Source: Mesorhizobium sp. (GTDB lineage: Bacteria > Pseudomonadota > Alphaproteobacteria > Rhizobiales > Rhizobiaceae). Taken from it: 64,000 bases of DNA. The translations under genes were made by a program, and so were the position numbers. This document shows, piece by piece, positions 8,124 to 17,180 of this stretch. The notes below the pieces were generated by a model. That model was not told where the DNA came from. It searched no databases and saw only the letters and a program-made list of their open reading frames with translations. The stretch lies in NCBI GenBank assembly GCA_004017535.1, contig SAJS01000009.1, positions 184,963 to 248,962 on the forward strand, given 5' to 3'. Position 1 is the first letter of the stretch. Each line of letters begins with the position of its first letter.

Positions 8124-8825
8124 ATGGCCGCACGATCCGTCATTGCGCTTGTGTCCGTCGCCGAGGTGGTGGCAGGCGATCTCGCCAACCATCTCGAGCG
8201 ACGCGGGCACGACGTGCGTGAGGCGCGCCAGCCCTGGGAGGCGGAGACGCTGCTTTCGGCCGGCGGTATCGATGTCGTGGTGGTCGGCGACGAGGTCACC
8301 CAGGCCGAGGGCCGAGAGCTGCTCAAGCGTTACAGCAGCCAGGGCGGGGGCGGCGAAGGCGGTCCTGATTTCATCCTGATCTGCCGGCCGCGCGATCTCG
8401 TCGACAAGGTGCTGGCGCTTGAGCTCGGGGCCGCCGATGTGGTCGAAAGCCCGCTCAACGTGCGCGAGCTTGCCGCGCGCATCGGCGGCCTGCTGATGAG
8501 ACGCGGCAGGGCCGCTGGGGAACTGATCGTGCTGGAGAATGCCACCGTCGACCTGCGATCGGCCATGGTGATGCATCGCTCGGGGGCAGAGGATCAGCTT
8601 TCGCCGGGGCAGGTGGCGTTGCTTAAGCTGTTCCTGGCGAGCCCGCGCAAGGTGCTGACGCGCGACGACATCATTGCCGCGGCGCCGGCCGAGAATACCG
8701 ACGCTTTCGACCGGTCGATCGATTCGCGCATCGTGCGGCTGCGCCGCAAGCTCGACACCGACACCATCACCACCATCAGGGGCGCCGGCTATCGTTTCGA
8801 TCCGCCGGCGTCGCGCAACGAGTGA
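8124..8825 (+). CDS. OmpR-type regulator with degenerate (pseudo) receiver
   Basis: A 233-residue protein with a receiver-like N-terminus and an intact winged-helix C-terminus (about 140-228; RIVRLRRKLD, then TTIRGAGYRFDPP). The receiver has lost the catalytic set. The acidic pair is replaced (IALVSVAEVV instead of VVDDE), the phospho-Asp position is Gly (DVVVVGDEVTQAEG, with an Asp one residue later), and the conserved Lys is Ser (VVESPLNVREL). It therefore probably works without phosphorylation or binds another ligand. A GGTGGAGAAA ribosome-binding site fits ATG 8124; GTG 8115 is an alternative. It is divergent from the canonical regulator at 7302-8033, with less than 100 bp between them. 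Confidence 0.82.
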   Translation: MAARSVIALVSVAEVVAGDLANHLERRGHDVREARQPWEAETLLSAGGIDVVVVGDEVTQAEGRELLKRYSSQGGGGEGGPDFILICRPRDLVDKVLALELGAADVVESPLNVRELAARIGGLLMRRGRAAGELIVLENATVDLRSAMVMHRSGAEDQLSPGQVALLKLFLASPRKVLTRDDIIAAAPAENTDAFDRSIDSRIVRLRRKLDTDTITTIRGAGYRFDPPASRNE

Positions 8826-8896
8826 ATTCGGGTCGACGAGCCTATCAAGCATCGGATTCCCCAAACCAGCGGTCATCTGGGTCCGGAGCCGGGCGC

Positions 8897-9061
8897 TCAG
8901 CGCACCACGATGATCGAGGGGCCGGATAAAATGTCGGCGCTGGCAGTGGCCTCGGCGTGGGCGCGCTCCTTGAGCAGCACCGTTGCCAGCGCGGCAAAGC
9001 CGAGCAAGCCCTGAGCATAGAGCAGTGCCGAAAGCACCGAGGCAGCAAATGTCGTCTTCAT
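8897..9061 (-). CDS. Very small membrane protein
   Basis: A 54-residue frame from ATG 9061. It has a basic start (MKTTFAAS), one hydrophobic segment of about 20 residues (LLYAQGLLGFAALATVLL) and a short polar tail ending SIIVVR. It is too short to be listed by most gene callers. It follows the small membrane protein at 9096-9428 on the same strand after 34 bp, and AAAGAG lies just before the ATG. The function is unknown; the pair looks like a two-gene unit of membrane proteins. Confidence 0.45.
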   Translation of the reverse strand: MKTTFAASVLSALLYAQGLLGFAALATVLLKERAHAEATASADILSGPSIIVVR

Positions 9062-9095
9062 CTCTTTAAATCCCAATCGCGAAATCGTCGGCGCT

Positions 9096-9428
9096 TCAGG
9101 AAACTCCCGAAGCGCCCGCGCCGCTGACGGAGCCCCCCGCTGCGGCGCGGGCCTTCGGTCCTCTCGGCAGCAAGTAGCCGGAGGGGCCGCGCGTCCTCAT
9201 CAGCCGGAGGCCGACCCGCCAGAGGGCCTTCAGCCGGTGGACGCGCAGGCTGGAGACAATCCAGACCGTGGCGATGAACAGAGCCATGTGCAGTGTCGAA
9301 ACCTCGCCGGACGTCATCGCCGCCAGCGCCGTCACCGGGCTGCCAGCCAACGAGCCGGCGCCGCCGAGCGCGATTGCCGCGATGCTGATCCTGAGAAGCC
9401 AGGAGCGGAGTTTCGATTTCCTGCCCAT
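9096..9428 (-). CDS. Small membrane protein of unknown function
   Basis: A 110-residue protein. It has a basic N-terminus (MGRKSKLRSW), a hydrophobic segment at about 11-37, a second at about 46-60 (LHMALFIATVWIVSSLRVH), then a basic linker and a Gly/Ala/Ser-rich tail. Two membrane spans with both ends on the cytosolic side are likely under the positive-inside rule. I do not recognise the family. It is divergent from the L,D-transpeptidase and upstream of another tiny membrane protein on the same strand. Confidence 0.55.
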   Translation of the reverse strand: MGRKSKLRSWLLRISIAAIALGGAGSLAGSPVTALAAMTSGEVSTLHMALFIATVWIVSSLRVHRLKALWRVGLRLMRTRGPSGYLLPRGPKARAAAGGSVSGAGASGVS

Positions 9429-9777
9429 TTTCGTTTGAAGTTGTCTGTTCCCGTTGCGTCAAATCTGCCGCCGGCCTGTATCCAGATCATGCCGCCGTGG
9501 CTGCACTTTGTTGCAGTTTGGTTTCGAAAGCGGGCGTAAATGTTTCATATACGAATGAAATGAACTTTCGTTTCCGAACCAAGCTCATTGTGTAGCGCCG
9601 ACCCACCGCGCACCGGAAGAGGTGCGATGTAATCGCTGGCCGGAGCTTTTGTTAACTTATGGAAACGAATTCGAAACAGAAACGAGCATCAAGCGAAATA
9701 GCTCGGAAACGGACGGGCACGATAAGAGCCCATCGAAATTGAAGCCGGACACAACGGCAAAAAACAGAGGGACCGTC
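9429..9777. other. Divergent intergenic region
   Basis: About 350 bases between the divergent small membrane protein and L,D-transpeptidase genes. The section 9535-9680 is clearly more AT-rich than its surroundings and likely carries both promoters. An open frame runs into the transpeptidase from 9622, but it lacks protein character before the ATG at 9778. No other feature is seen. Confidence 0.5.
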
Positions 9778-10233
9778 ATGCACACTGCCATTTCCGCCAA
9801 GCTCATCAACATCACCGCCGCCACGCTCACCGGGGCCGCGCTGCTCTTCGGCGCCGGCAATGCCGCTCACGCCAACCAGATCGTCGCCAAGGTCTCGCTG
9901 TCGCAGCAGATCATGGAAGTCACGGTCGACGGCCGCCCGACCTACACCTGGAAGGTGTCGACCGGCGCGAGGGGGCACATCACGCCGACTGGTTCGTTCA
10001 AGCCGACGCGCATGCATGAGATGTGGTATTCGAAGAAATACGACAATGCGCCGATGCCGCATTCAGTGTTCTTCAGCGGTGGTTACGCGGTGCATGCCAC
10101 TTACGCCATCAGCCATCTCGGCCGTCCCGCCTCGCATGGCTGCGTTCGGCTCCATCCCGACGCGGCGGCCGATTTCTATCAGCTCGTCGAGGCCTTCGGC
10201 CCCGCCAACACCAGCATCGTCATCGTCAAATAG
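9778..10233 (+). CDS. L,D-transpeptidase, YkuD domain
   Basis: Periplasmic cell-wall enzyme of 151 residues that makes 3-3 crosslinks in peptidoglycan or attaches proteins to it. A signal peptide covers about residues 1-33 (hydrophobic LINITAATLTGAALLFGAG, ending AAHA). The YkuD catalytic motif is ASHGCVRLH with nucleophile Cys122 and the paired His (YAVHATY) upstream. I chose ATG 9778 because it gives a clean signal peptide and is preceded by AGAGGGACCGTC. A shorter paralogue with the same WYSKKYDxAPMP signature lies at 59048-59473. A palindromic repeat and a terminator follow it. Confidence 0.9.
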   Translation: MHTAISAKLINITAATLTGAALLFGAGNAAHANQIVAKVSLSQQIMEVTVDGRPTYTWKVSTGARGHITPTGSFKPTRMHEMWYSKKYDNAPMPHSVFFSGGYAVHATYAISHLGRPASHGCVRLHPDAAADFYQLVEAFGPANTSIVIVK

Positions 10234-10278
10234 CCGGATCGGGTAGCAGGCCGTTGCCGCCTTCGGCGTAGTTTGTGA

Positions 10279-10326
10279 GACGCAATTCCGGACGGAAAAC
10301 CGTTACACACTTTTCCTGGAATTGCT
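10279..10326. repeat. Palindromic intergenic repeat, copy 2
   Basis: GACGCAATTCCGGACGGAA at the left and TTTTCCTGGAATTGC at the right are imperfect inverted repeats of each other. The same blocks occur at 7233-7299, where the centre is longer. This is a dispersed palindromic unit of the genome. Confidence 0.6.
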
Positions 10327-10351
10327 CAGCCGAAGCCGTGAGGCAACCGCC

Positions 10352-10384
10352 AAAAAAAGAGGCCGGAATTTCCGGCCTCTTTTG
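10352..10384. terminator. Bidirectional rho-independent terminator
   Basis: A near-perfect stem AAAAGAGGCCGGAA with TTCCGGCCTCTTTT has an A-run on one side and a T-run on the other. It sits between the convergent L,D-transpeptidase and RND genes and can stop both transcripts. Confidence 0.88.
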
Positions 10385-10403
10385 GTTTTAGCTGTCGTGC
10401 CGA

Positions 10404-13400
10404 TCAGCTCGGCAACGCCGGCATCAGCTTCGGGTCGGGCTTCTCGGCGAGATGCGGCAGGTCCTTGCTGGCGATGAAGGTGTAGAACATCGGCACGACG
10501 AAGAGCGTGAACATAGTGCCGACCAGGATGCCGGTGAAGATGACCAGGCCCATCGAATAGCGGGCGGCCGCGCCGGCGCCGCTGGAGATGATCAGCGGCA
10601 CGACGCCCAGCGCCATCGCCGCCGTCGTCATCAGGATCGGCCGCAGGCGCACCTTGGCCGAAGCGATGATAGCGTCGCGGCGGCGCATGCCGTGCACTTC
10701 GCGCTGCTGGTTGGCGAACTCCACCAGCAGAATGCCGTGCTTGGTGATCAGGCCGATCAGCGTGATCAGGCCGACCTGGGTGTAGATGTTGAGTGTTCCC
10801 AGGCCGATGTTCAGCGGCACGATGGCGCCGAAGATCGACAGCGGCACGGCCATCATGATGATCAGCGGGTCGCGGAAGCTCTCGAACTGGGCCGCCAACA
10901 CCAGATAGATCACGACCACCGCCGCGGCGAAGGCGATCAGGATGGTGTTCCCCTGCTCCTTCTCCTGCCGCGACTGGCCGGAATAGTCGATGAAGAAGGT
11001 GTCGGGCAGGGTCTCCTTGGCGATATCCTCCAGCACCTTCAAGCCGTCGCCGGTGGTCACGCCGGGCAAAGGCAAGGCCGAGATCGTCGAGGAGTTCAGC
11101 TGGTTGAACTGCTCGATGGCCGCCGGCGAGGCGTTGGTCGAGATCTTCACGACCGCCGATAGCGGCACCATCTTGCCGTCGACGCTGCGAATGAAATACT
11201 CGCCAAGCTTCTCGGGGTTGTCGCGGAATTCCTGCGGCACCTGCGGGATGATGTCGTAGCTGTTGGAATCGCGGTCGAACTGCGCCACCTCGGCGCCGCC
11301 GACCAGCAGCGTCAAGGTGTTGCCGATATCGGCGATCGGCAGGTTCAAGGCTGCCGCGCGCTCGCGGTCAATGGTGACTGTCACCTGCGGCGCATCGTAA
11401 GCCATCGAGTTCTGCACGACGATGAACCGGCCCGAGGCTTGCGCCTTGTTCTTGATTTTCTCGGCCTGATCGAAGACCTCCGAAGGGTCGCCGGTGGAGC
11501 GCACGACCATGGAAATCGGCAGGCCGCCGCCGGAACCGGGCAGCGTCGGCGGCGCGAAGACGAAGGCCTGAACGCCGGCGACCTTGGCGAGCCTTGCGGT
11601 GATGTCGGCCTGCAGTTCCTTCGAATTGCGCTTGCGGTCCGCCCAATCCTTGAAGGCGAAGCCGACGAAGGCACTGTTGGTGGCACCGCCGAAGGCAACG
11701 GCCGAGAACTGCGCCCGGGTCTCAGGGATGTCCTTCACCAGGCCGAGCATCTGGTTGACATAGGTCTCGGTGTAGTCCGACGTCGCATAGCGCGGCGCGG
11801 TCACCAGAGAGAGCAGGAAGCCCTGATCCTCTTCGGGCGCCAGTTCGGTCGAGGTTTTGGTGAACATGAAGCCGGTGAGGGCGACAAGCGCCACGACGAT
11901 GATCAGCGTCACCGGCCGGTTCCTGAGCGAAGCGGTGACGGCCCGTTCATAGACGCGCTCGACGCGGCTGAACGTACCATCGACGATGCGCTGGAAGCGT
12001 CCGTGCTGGCCCGCCTTCAGCAAACGCGCCGACATCATCGGCGTGATCGTCATGGCGATCAGGCCCGACAGCACCACGGAGCCGGCCAGCGTCACCGCGA
12101 ATTCGCGGAACAGCGCGCCGGTCAGGCCTCCGGTGAAGGCAAGCGGGGCGAACACGGCGGCCAGCGTGATGGTCATCGCAACGATGGCCGTCGCGATTTC
12201 GCGCATGCCGTTGAAGGCCGCCTGCATCGGCGACATGTGGTCCTCTTCCATGTGGCGGTGGATGTTTTCCACCACCACGATGGCGTCGTCGACGACGAGG
12301 CCGATCGCCAGCACCATGGCAAGTAGCGACAGAAGGTTGATCGAGTAGCCGACCGCAAACAGGATGAAGCAGACGCCGATCAGCGACAGGGGGATGGTCA
12401 CGATCGGCATCATCACCGAGCGGAACGAGCCGAGGAACAGAAGGATCACCACGATGACGATGGCGACGGCCTCGCCGATGGTCTTGAACACTTCCTCGAT
12501 GGAGGCGCTGATCTGGCCGGTGGCGTCGTAGACGACCTCGATCGTCATGCCTTTCGGCAGCGTTTCCTGAATCGCCGGCACGAGCTTGGTGACCGCGGCC
12601 GCGGTCGTCAGCGGGTTGGCGGCAGGCGTCGGGAAGATGGCAAGGAAAGTGCCGGGCTTGCCGTTGAAGCTCACCCTGGTGTCGGTGCTGGCCGCGCCGA
12701 GCTCGACACGCGCGACATCGCGCAGGCGCACAACCTCGCCGTTCGTGGAGCGGATCGGGAGCTGGGCGAAGGCCTCCGGCGTCTGCAGGGTCGAATGCAC
12801 GGTGATCGAGGAGACCACATACTCGTTCTGGGTGTTGCCGGGCGCCGACAGGAAATTCGAGTTGTTGATGGCGGTCAGCACGTCAACCGCCGTGGCGCCA
12901 CGCGCGGCGAGCCGGATCGGGTCGATCCAGACGCGCATGGAATATTCCTGGGCTCCGAAGATCTGGACGTCGGCGACGCCTTCCACGGTCGAGATGCGGG
13001 GCCGAATGACGCGCTCGATATACTCGGTGAGCTGCTCCTTCGTCATGTTCGGGTTCTGCATCGAGATGTACATCATCGCGAACTGCTGCCCGGTGCCCTT
13101 GACGATCACAGGGTCCTTGGCGGCGTCCGGCAGGGTGCCGCGCACACCCTGGACCTTGGACAGCACCTCGGCGAGCGCGACGTCCGGATTGGAGCCGAGC
13201 TTCATCTGCACCGTGACCGTGCTCGAGGACGGACGGCTGGACGAGGTGACGTAGTCGATGTTTTCGGTCGAGGCGACTGCGCGCGCGATCGGCGCCGAGA
13301 TGAAGCCCTGGATGAGGTCGGCGCTGGCGCCCGGATAGGCCGTGGTGATCGTGATCGCCGTCTCGTCAACCTTGGGATACTGACGGATCGACAGGCCGAA

Positions 13401-13487
13401 GATGCCTTGGAAGCCCAGCAGCAGGATCATGCAGGCCAGCACCGTCGACAAGACGGGCCGGCGAATGAAGAGGTCGGAAAAGCTCAT
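10404..13487 (-). CDS. RND multidrug efflux permease (HAE1/AcrB family)
   Basis: Inner-membrane proton antiporter of a tripartite efflux pump, 1027 residues, full length for AcrB relatives. It opens with the typical MSFSDLFIRRPVLSTVLA. The proton-relay Asp pair is in TM4 (IGLVVDDAIVVVENIHRHME), and the two large periplasmic loops lie in the expected halves. Its start overlaps the stop of the adaptor gene by 4 bases, so the two are translationally coupled. No outer-membrane channel gene is present, so a TolC-type partner must be encoded elsewhere. Regulation is probably by the divergent TetR gene at 14929. The substrate is unknown. Confidence 0.93.
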   Translation of the reverse strand: MSFSDLFIRRPVLSTVLACMILLLGFQGIFGLSIRQYPKVDETAITITTAYPGASADLIQGFISAPIARAVASTENIDYVTSSSRPSSSTVTVQMKLGSNPDVALAEVLSKVQGVRGTLPDAAKDPVIVKGTGQQFAMMYISMQNPNMTKEQLTEYIERVIRPRISTVEGVADVQIFGAQEYSMRVWIDPIRLAARGATAVDVLTAINNSNFLSAPGNTQNEYVVSSITVHSTLQTPEAFAQLPIRSTNGEVVRLRDVARVELGAASTDTRVSFNGKPGTFLAIFPTPAANPLTTAAAVTKLVPAIQETLPKGMTIEVVYDATGQISASIEEVFKTIGEAVAIVIVVILLFLGSFRSVMMPIVTIPLSLIGVCFILFAVGYSINLLSLLAMVLAIGLVVDDAIVVVENIHRHMEEDHMSPMQAAFNGMREIATAIVAMTITLAAVFAPLAFTGGLTGALFREFAVTLAGSVVLSGLIAMTITPMMSARLLKAGQHGRFQRIVDGTFSRVERVYERAVTASLRNRPVTLIIVVALVALTGFMFTKTSTELAPEEDQGFLLSLVTAPRYATSDYTETYVNQMLGLVKDIPETRAQFSAVAFGGATNSAFVGFAFKDWADRKRNSKELQADITARLAKVAGVQAFVFAPPTLPGSGGGLPISMVVRSTGDPSEVFDQAEKIKNKAQASGRFIVVQNSMAYDAPQVTVTIDRERAAALNLPIADIGNTLTLLVGGAEVAQFDRDSNSYDIIPQVPQEFRDNPEKLGEYFIRSVDGKMVPLSAVVKISTNASPAAIEQFNQLNSSTISALPLPGVTTGDGLKVLEDIAKETLPDTFFIDYSGQSRQEKEQGNTILIAFAAAVVVIYLVLAAQFESFRDPLIIMMAVPLSIFGAIVPLNIGLGTLNIYTQVGLITLIGLITKHGILLVEFANQQREVHGMRRRDAIIASAKVRLRPILMTTAAMALGVVPLIISSGAGAAARYSMGLVIFTGILVGTMFTLFVVPMFYTFIASKDLPHLAEKPDPKLMPALPS

Positions 13488-14785
13488 TGCTGAACCTCTT
13501 TGTTCGCCGATTTGCTGGGATCGATGGTGTTGTCGACGGCAACCGACATGCCGTTGAACAGCCGGTTCTGGCCGGCGGTGACGACTTGGTCGCCGTCCTT
13601 GAGGCCCTCGACGATCTCGACCATGCCGTTGTTGCGGCGGCCGAGCTTCACGAAGATCTGCGAGATGGTGAACGCCTGCTGCTGCGCGGCATCGGCCGGC
13701 TTGGCGGCGTCGCCGGCAGCCTTGTCGGCCGGCTTGGCGTCAGCCGGCTTCGTGGCGTTGTCGGCGGGTTTGGACGCGTCCGCCTGCGGCTTGGCGGCAT
13801 CCGCCTTGTCGGTGGCGGCTTTCTGTTCGTCCGGCTTTGCCGGCGTGGCAGCGGCGCCCTCCGCCGGCTTTGCCGGCACGACCACGAAGACATAATCGCC
13901 GTAGAGGCTCGTCGTCACCGCCGTTTGCGGCACCGAGATGACATTGTTTTCCTGCGGCAGCTCGACACGGATCTGGACGAACTGGCCAGGTGTCAGCTTG
14001 CCTTCCGGATTCGCAACCTCGCCGCGGATCGAAACCAGCCGGCTTGCCGGGTCGATCTTGGGGTCGATGCCTCGGATGGAGCCGGCAAAGGACATGTCGG
14101 CGAGGCTGCTGCCGAGCTTAACGGTCTGGCCGATCTTGAGCAGCGGCAGCTGCTGTTCGGGAACCGTGAAGTCGACCCGCATCGTGTCCAGATCCTGGAT
14201 CGTCACCACCGAATTGCCGGGGGCCAGATATTGGCCGATATCGATCTTCGGGATGCCGACCGTGCCGCCGAAGGGCGCGGACAATTGCTTCTGGTTGAGC
14301 ACGGCCTGCAGCTTGTTCACCTGGGCGGCCGAGGCATCCGCGGCGGCGCGCGCGGCGTCGAGCGTCGCGTCCGTGCCGACGCCGCGCCGCTGCAATTCGA
14401 TCGCGCGGGTCAGCGCCGCCTGGTCGGAGGCGGCCTGAGCCTTCTGCGCAACCAGATCGGCCTTCTCGACGGCGTCGTCCAGTTGCAGGAGCACCGCGTC
14501 GGTGGCGACCTTCTGGTTGGCGTGAAAGAGGATGTTCTTGACGATGCCGCTCGTTTCGACGGTGAGGTCGACGCCGCGCACGGCATTGACGGTGCCGATG
14601 GCCTCGACGCCCGGCGTCCATTCCGAAGGCTTGACGACCACTGTCGAGACCGTGGCGGCCGGCGGCTTCATCGTGGCGAAATACTGCTTGATGCCGGCAT
14701 CGCGCATGAAGTTGAAACCAACGATGCCGACGCAGACGAGAGCGAGCAGAATCAGGAAAACAGCGATGATGAAAAAGCGCTTCAC
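13484..14785 (-). CDS. RND efflux periplasmic adaptor (membrane fusion protein)
   Basis: Adaptor linking the RND permease to an outer-membrane channel. It has one N-terminal membrane anchor (KRFFIIAVFLILLALVCVG), a lipoyl/barrel-sandwich domain around a short coiled coil (about 60-190), a beta-barrel (about 190-270) and a membrane-proximal domain. I chose GTG 14785, preceded by GAGGGGAC at good spacing; the frame is open to 14845. An unusual feature is a stretch of about 65 residues rich in Ala, Lys, Pro and Asp with repeated AKPAD units (about 13670-13880), inserted in the C-terminal domain before the last strand. It is not part of the family core. Confidence 0.9.
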   Translation of the reverse strand: MKRFFIIAVFLILLALVCVGIVGFNFMRDAGIKQYFATMKPPAATVSTVVVKPSEWTPGVEAIGTVNAVRGVDLTVETSGIVKNILFHANQKVATDAVLLQLDDAVEKADLVAQKAQAASDQAALTRAIELQRRGVGTDATLDAARAAADASAAQVNKLQAVLNQKQLSAPFGGTVGIPKIDIGQYLAPGNSVVTIQDLDTMRVDFTVPEQQLPLLKIGQTVKLGSSLADMSFAGSIRGIDPKIDPASRLVSIRGEVANPEGKLTPGQFVQIRVELPQENNVISVPQTAVTTSLYGDYVFVVVPAKPAEGAAATPAKPDEQKAATDKADAAKPQADASKPADNATKPADAKPADKAAGDAAKPADAAQQQAFTISQIFVKLGRRNNGMVEIVEGLKDGDQVVTAGQNRLFNGMSVAVDNTIDPSKSANKEVQQ

Positions 14786-14870
14786 GGACAGTCCCCTCGA
14801 GCCGGCAACCGGCAAAACAATCGATGCCGGGACACATATCGACAACAGGTCCCGACTTCAAACGGCGCCT

Positions 14871-14897
14871 TACTGTACCGGCTGGACGGTCTTGTCA
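14871..14897. promoter_or_regulatory. Candidate TetR operator
   Basis: TACTGTACCG-GCTGGA-CGGTCTTGTCA contains the inverted pair ACCG/CGGT, with a left half resembling TetR-type efflux operators. It lies in the 140-bp gap between the divergent RND operon and its TetR gene. The symmetry beyond the four-base core is weak. Confidence 0.35.
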
Positions 14898-14928
14898 ATT
14901 CCGCCTAAGCTAATATAGGGAAGGCGTG

Positions 14929-15462
14929 ATGAGAGCACCCAGGGCAAACTCACGCGAAAAGATACTTGCCGCCGCCGCCGACGTGGCGCGCGAGGCAGGC
15001 CCGGGAAGCTTGTCGCTCGAGGCAGTCGCCAGCCGCGCCGGGGTGTCGAAGGGCGGCCTGCTCTACAACTTCCCGACCAAGGCCAAGCTGATGCAGGGCC
15101 TTGTCGAAAGCTATCTCCGCGACTTCCAGAAGGCGTTGGAAGCACGCACCGCCGAGTCCGGGCACGAAAGCGCCCTCTCGGCCTATATCAAGCTGTCGGC
15201 CGACGACTGCGAGCGACCGAAACCCTCGGCCTCCTGGATCTTCTCGGCGATCGCCGAAGATCCCGATTTCCTGACGCCGATAAAAGCCTTCAAGCACCAA
15301 CTGCTCGAGCGACTGAAGGAAGAGACCAGCGATCTCGGCTCGCTGCTAGTCTGCTTTCTCGCCATCGAGGGGCTGCGCAGCATGAATCTTTTCGATTCCG
15401 ATGTGCTTTCCGAAGACGAGCACAAGCTTCTGGTGGCCTCGCTCCTGAAGATAGCCGGATAG
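14929..15462 (+). CDS. TetR-family repressor, likely of the RND efflux operon
   Basis: A 177-residue regulator. The N-terminal helix-turn-helix is clear (SREKILAAAADVAREAG, then LSLEAVASRAGVSKGGLLYN, about residues 8-48). The C-terminal ligand domain has the sequence pattern of the TetR subgroup that regulates efflux pumps. The divergent arrangement with the RND adaptor gene is the classic layout of a local repressor. GGGAAGG five bases upstream favours ATG 14929 over GTG 14926. The inducer is unknown. Confidence 0.85.
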   Translation: MRAPRANSREKILAAAADVAREAGPGSLSLEAVASRAGVSKGGLLYNFPTKAKLMQGLVESYLRDFQKALEARTAESGHESALSAYIKLSADDCERPKPSASWIFSAIAEDPDFLTPIKAFKHQLLERLKEETSDLGSLLVCFLAIEGLRSMNLFDSDVLSEDEHKLLVASLLKIAG

Positions 15463-15553
15463 GTCTCCAGCCGGCCAAGGCGTCACACCAGCTTCATCCT
15501 AGGGACATAGCGTCCTTCCCGGTTCTTTGCTGCAATGCAAATGGAGTGGGACA

Positions 15554-17164
15554 ATGGTGGACGTAGTTTCCAGTGAGGCGGGGATCCCGAGACCAGATCA
15601 TCCCCTAGAACAATCGGGCGGCGCCAAATGGTTTCTGCCGGCTTTCGGCGTGCTGGTGCTCGTCGGCATCGCCTATGTCGGCTACGCGCTCAGCCAGGAT
15701 CTGGCGATCGCCAAGACGGTGCCCTGGATCCTGCTCGGCATAGCGCTTCTGATTGCGCTGGGCTTCGAATTCGTCAACGGCTTCCACGACACCGCCAACG
15801 CGGTCGCCACCGTCATCTACACGCGCTCGCTGCCGGCCGAATTCGCCGTCATGTGGTCCGGCGTCTTCAACTTCCTCGGTGTCTTGACCTCGAGCGGCGC
15901 GGTGGCGTTCGGCATTCTGTCGCTGCTGCCGGTCGAGCTCATCCTGCAGGTCGGCTCGTCATCCGGCTTCGCCATGGTATTCGCCCTTCTGGTCGCCGCC
16001 ATCCTGTGGAACCTGGGCACGTGGTTCCTCGGCCTGCCTGCTTCGAGCTCGCACACCATGGTCGGTTCGATCATCGGCGTCGGCCTCGCCAACCAGTTCA
16101 TGGCCCCGGCAGGAAGCGCCACCAGCGGCGTCGATTGGGGGCAGGCGACCAATGTCGGCACCACCCTGCTGGTCTCGCCGATCGTCGGGTTCTTCGCCGC
16201 CGCGGTGCTGCTCTATGCGATGAAGCTTCTGGTGCGTAATCCTGCCCTATACGAAGCGCCGAAGGGCAAAACGCCGCCGCCATGGTGGATCCGCGCGCTG
16301 CTGATCTTCACCTGCACCGGCGTCAGCTTCGCGCATGGCTCCAATGACGGACAGAAGGGCATGGGCCTGATCATGCTGATCCTGATCGGCGTGGTGCCGA
16401 CCGCCTATGCGCTCAATCGCACGCCCGACATCAACTATCTCGACGCCTATAAGTCGGCGTCCGTCGCCGTCGAGCAGGCGCTGGGCAAATACGTCAAGGC
16501 CGGCGTCACCGTCGCGGATGCCAATGCTGCAAAGGCCGCTGTGCAGGAAGCCGTGCGCAGCAAGTCGTGGAACGATCAGACGACGCTCGCGCTGCAGAGC
16601 TACATCCACAGCACCACCGCAGGGCTGCAGCCCTACGCCACCGTCGACAACGTTCCGACCGACCTGGTCAGCAACGCGCGCAACGACATCTACCTGACCG
16701 GCGAGGCGCTGAAGCTGATCGACAAGAAGAAGCTGTTGCCGATGCAGGACGCCGACCTGAAGGCGGTCACCGACTATCACAAGGCGGTCGACAACGCGAC
16801 GAAGTTCATCCCGCTGTGGGTGAAGATCGCCGTGGCGCTGGCGCTTGGGCTCGGCACCATGGTCGGCTGGAAGCGCATCGTCGTCACCGTCGGCGAGAAG
16901 ATCGGCAAGAGCCACCTGACCTATGGCCAGGGCGCCGCCGCCGAGCTGGTCGCCATGATCACCATCGGCATGGCCGACCGTCTCGGCCTGCCGGTGTCGA
17001 CCACCCATGTGCTGTCATCCGGTGTCGCCGGCACGATGGCGGCCAACGGCTCCGGCCTGCAGTGGTCGACCGTGCGCAATCTTCTACTGGCTTGGGTGCT
17101 CACGCTGCCCTGCTCGATCGCGCTTGCCTTCGTGCTGTTCGTGATCTTCCGCCACGTTTTCTGA
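15554..17164 (+). CDS. pit: PiT-family inorganic phosphate transporter
   Basis: Low-affinity phosphate/cation symporter of 536 residues in the inner membrane. The two PiT signature repeats are visible: FEFVNGFHDTANAVATVIYT in the first half and GVSFAHGSNDGQKGMGLIM in the second, with VSTTHVLSSGVAGTMAA near the end. A soluble insert of about 130 residues (roughly 295-425) separates the halves, as in the longer bacterial Pit proteins. The start at 15554 has GGAGTGGGAC upstream; an open frame from 15527 lacks a site. No PhoU-like partner gene is adjacent. A strong terminator follows. Confidence 0.92.
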   Translation: MVDVVSSEAGIPRPDHPLEQSGGAKWFLPAFGVLVLVGIAYVGYALSQDLAIAKTVPWILLGIALLIALGFEFVNGFHDTANAVATVIYTRSLPAEFAVMWSGVFNFLGVLTSSGAVAFGILSLLPVELILQVGSSSGFAMVFALLVAAILWNLGTWFLGLPASSSHTMVGSIIGVGLANQFMAPAGSATSGVDWGQATNVGTTLLVSPIVGFFAAAVLLYAMKLLVRNPALYEAPKGKTPPPWWIRALLIFTCTGVSFAHGSNDGQKGMGLIMLILIGVVPTAYALNRTPDINYLDAYKSASVAVEQALGKYVKAGVTVADANAAKAAVQEAVRSKSWNDQTTLALQSYIHSTTAGLQPYATVDNVPTDLVSNARNDIYLTGEALKLIDKKKLLPMQDADLKAVTDYHKAVDNATKFIPLWVKIAVALALGLGTMVGWKRIVVTVGEKIGKSHLTYGQGAAAELVAMITIGMADRLGLPVSTTHVLSSGVAGTMAANGSGLQWSTVRNLLLAWVLTLPCSIALAFVLFVIFRHVF

Positions 17165-17180
17165 GCGGCAGAAGCGTTCC

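Noticed and set aside
13487-14908. Open frame of 473 codons on the plus strand
   Set aside because: Shadow of the RND adaptor gene on the minus strand; the translation is Arg/Gly/Asp-rich without family motifs.
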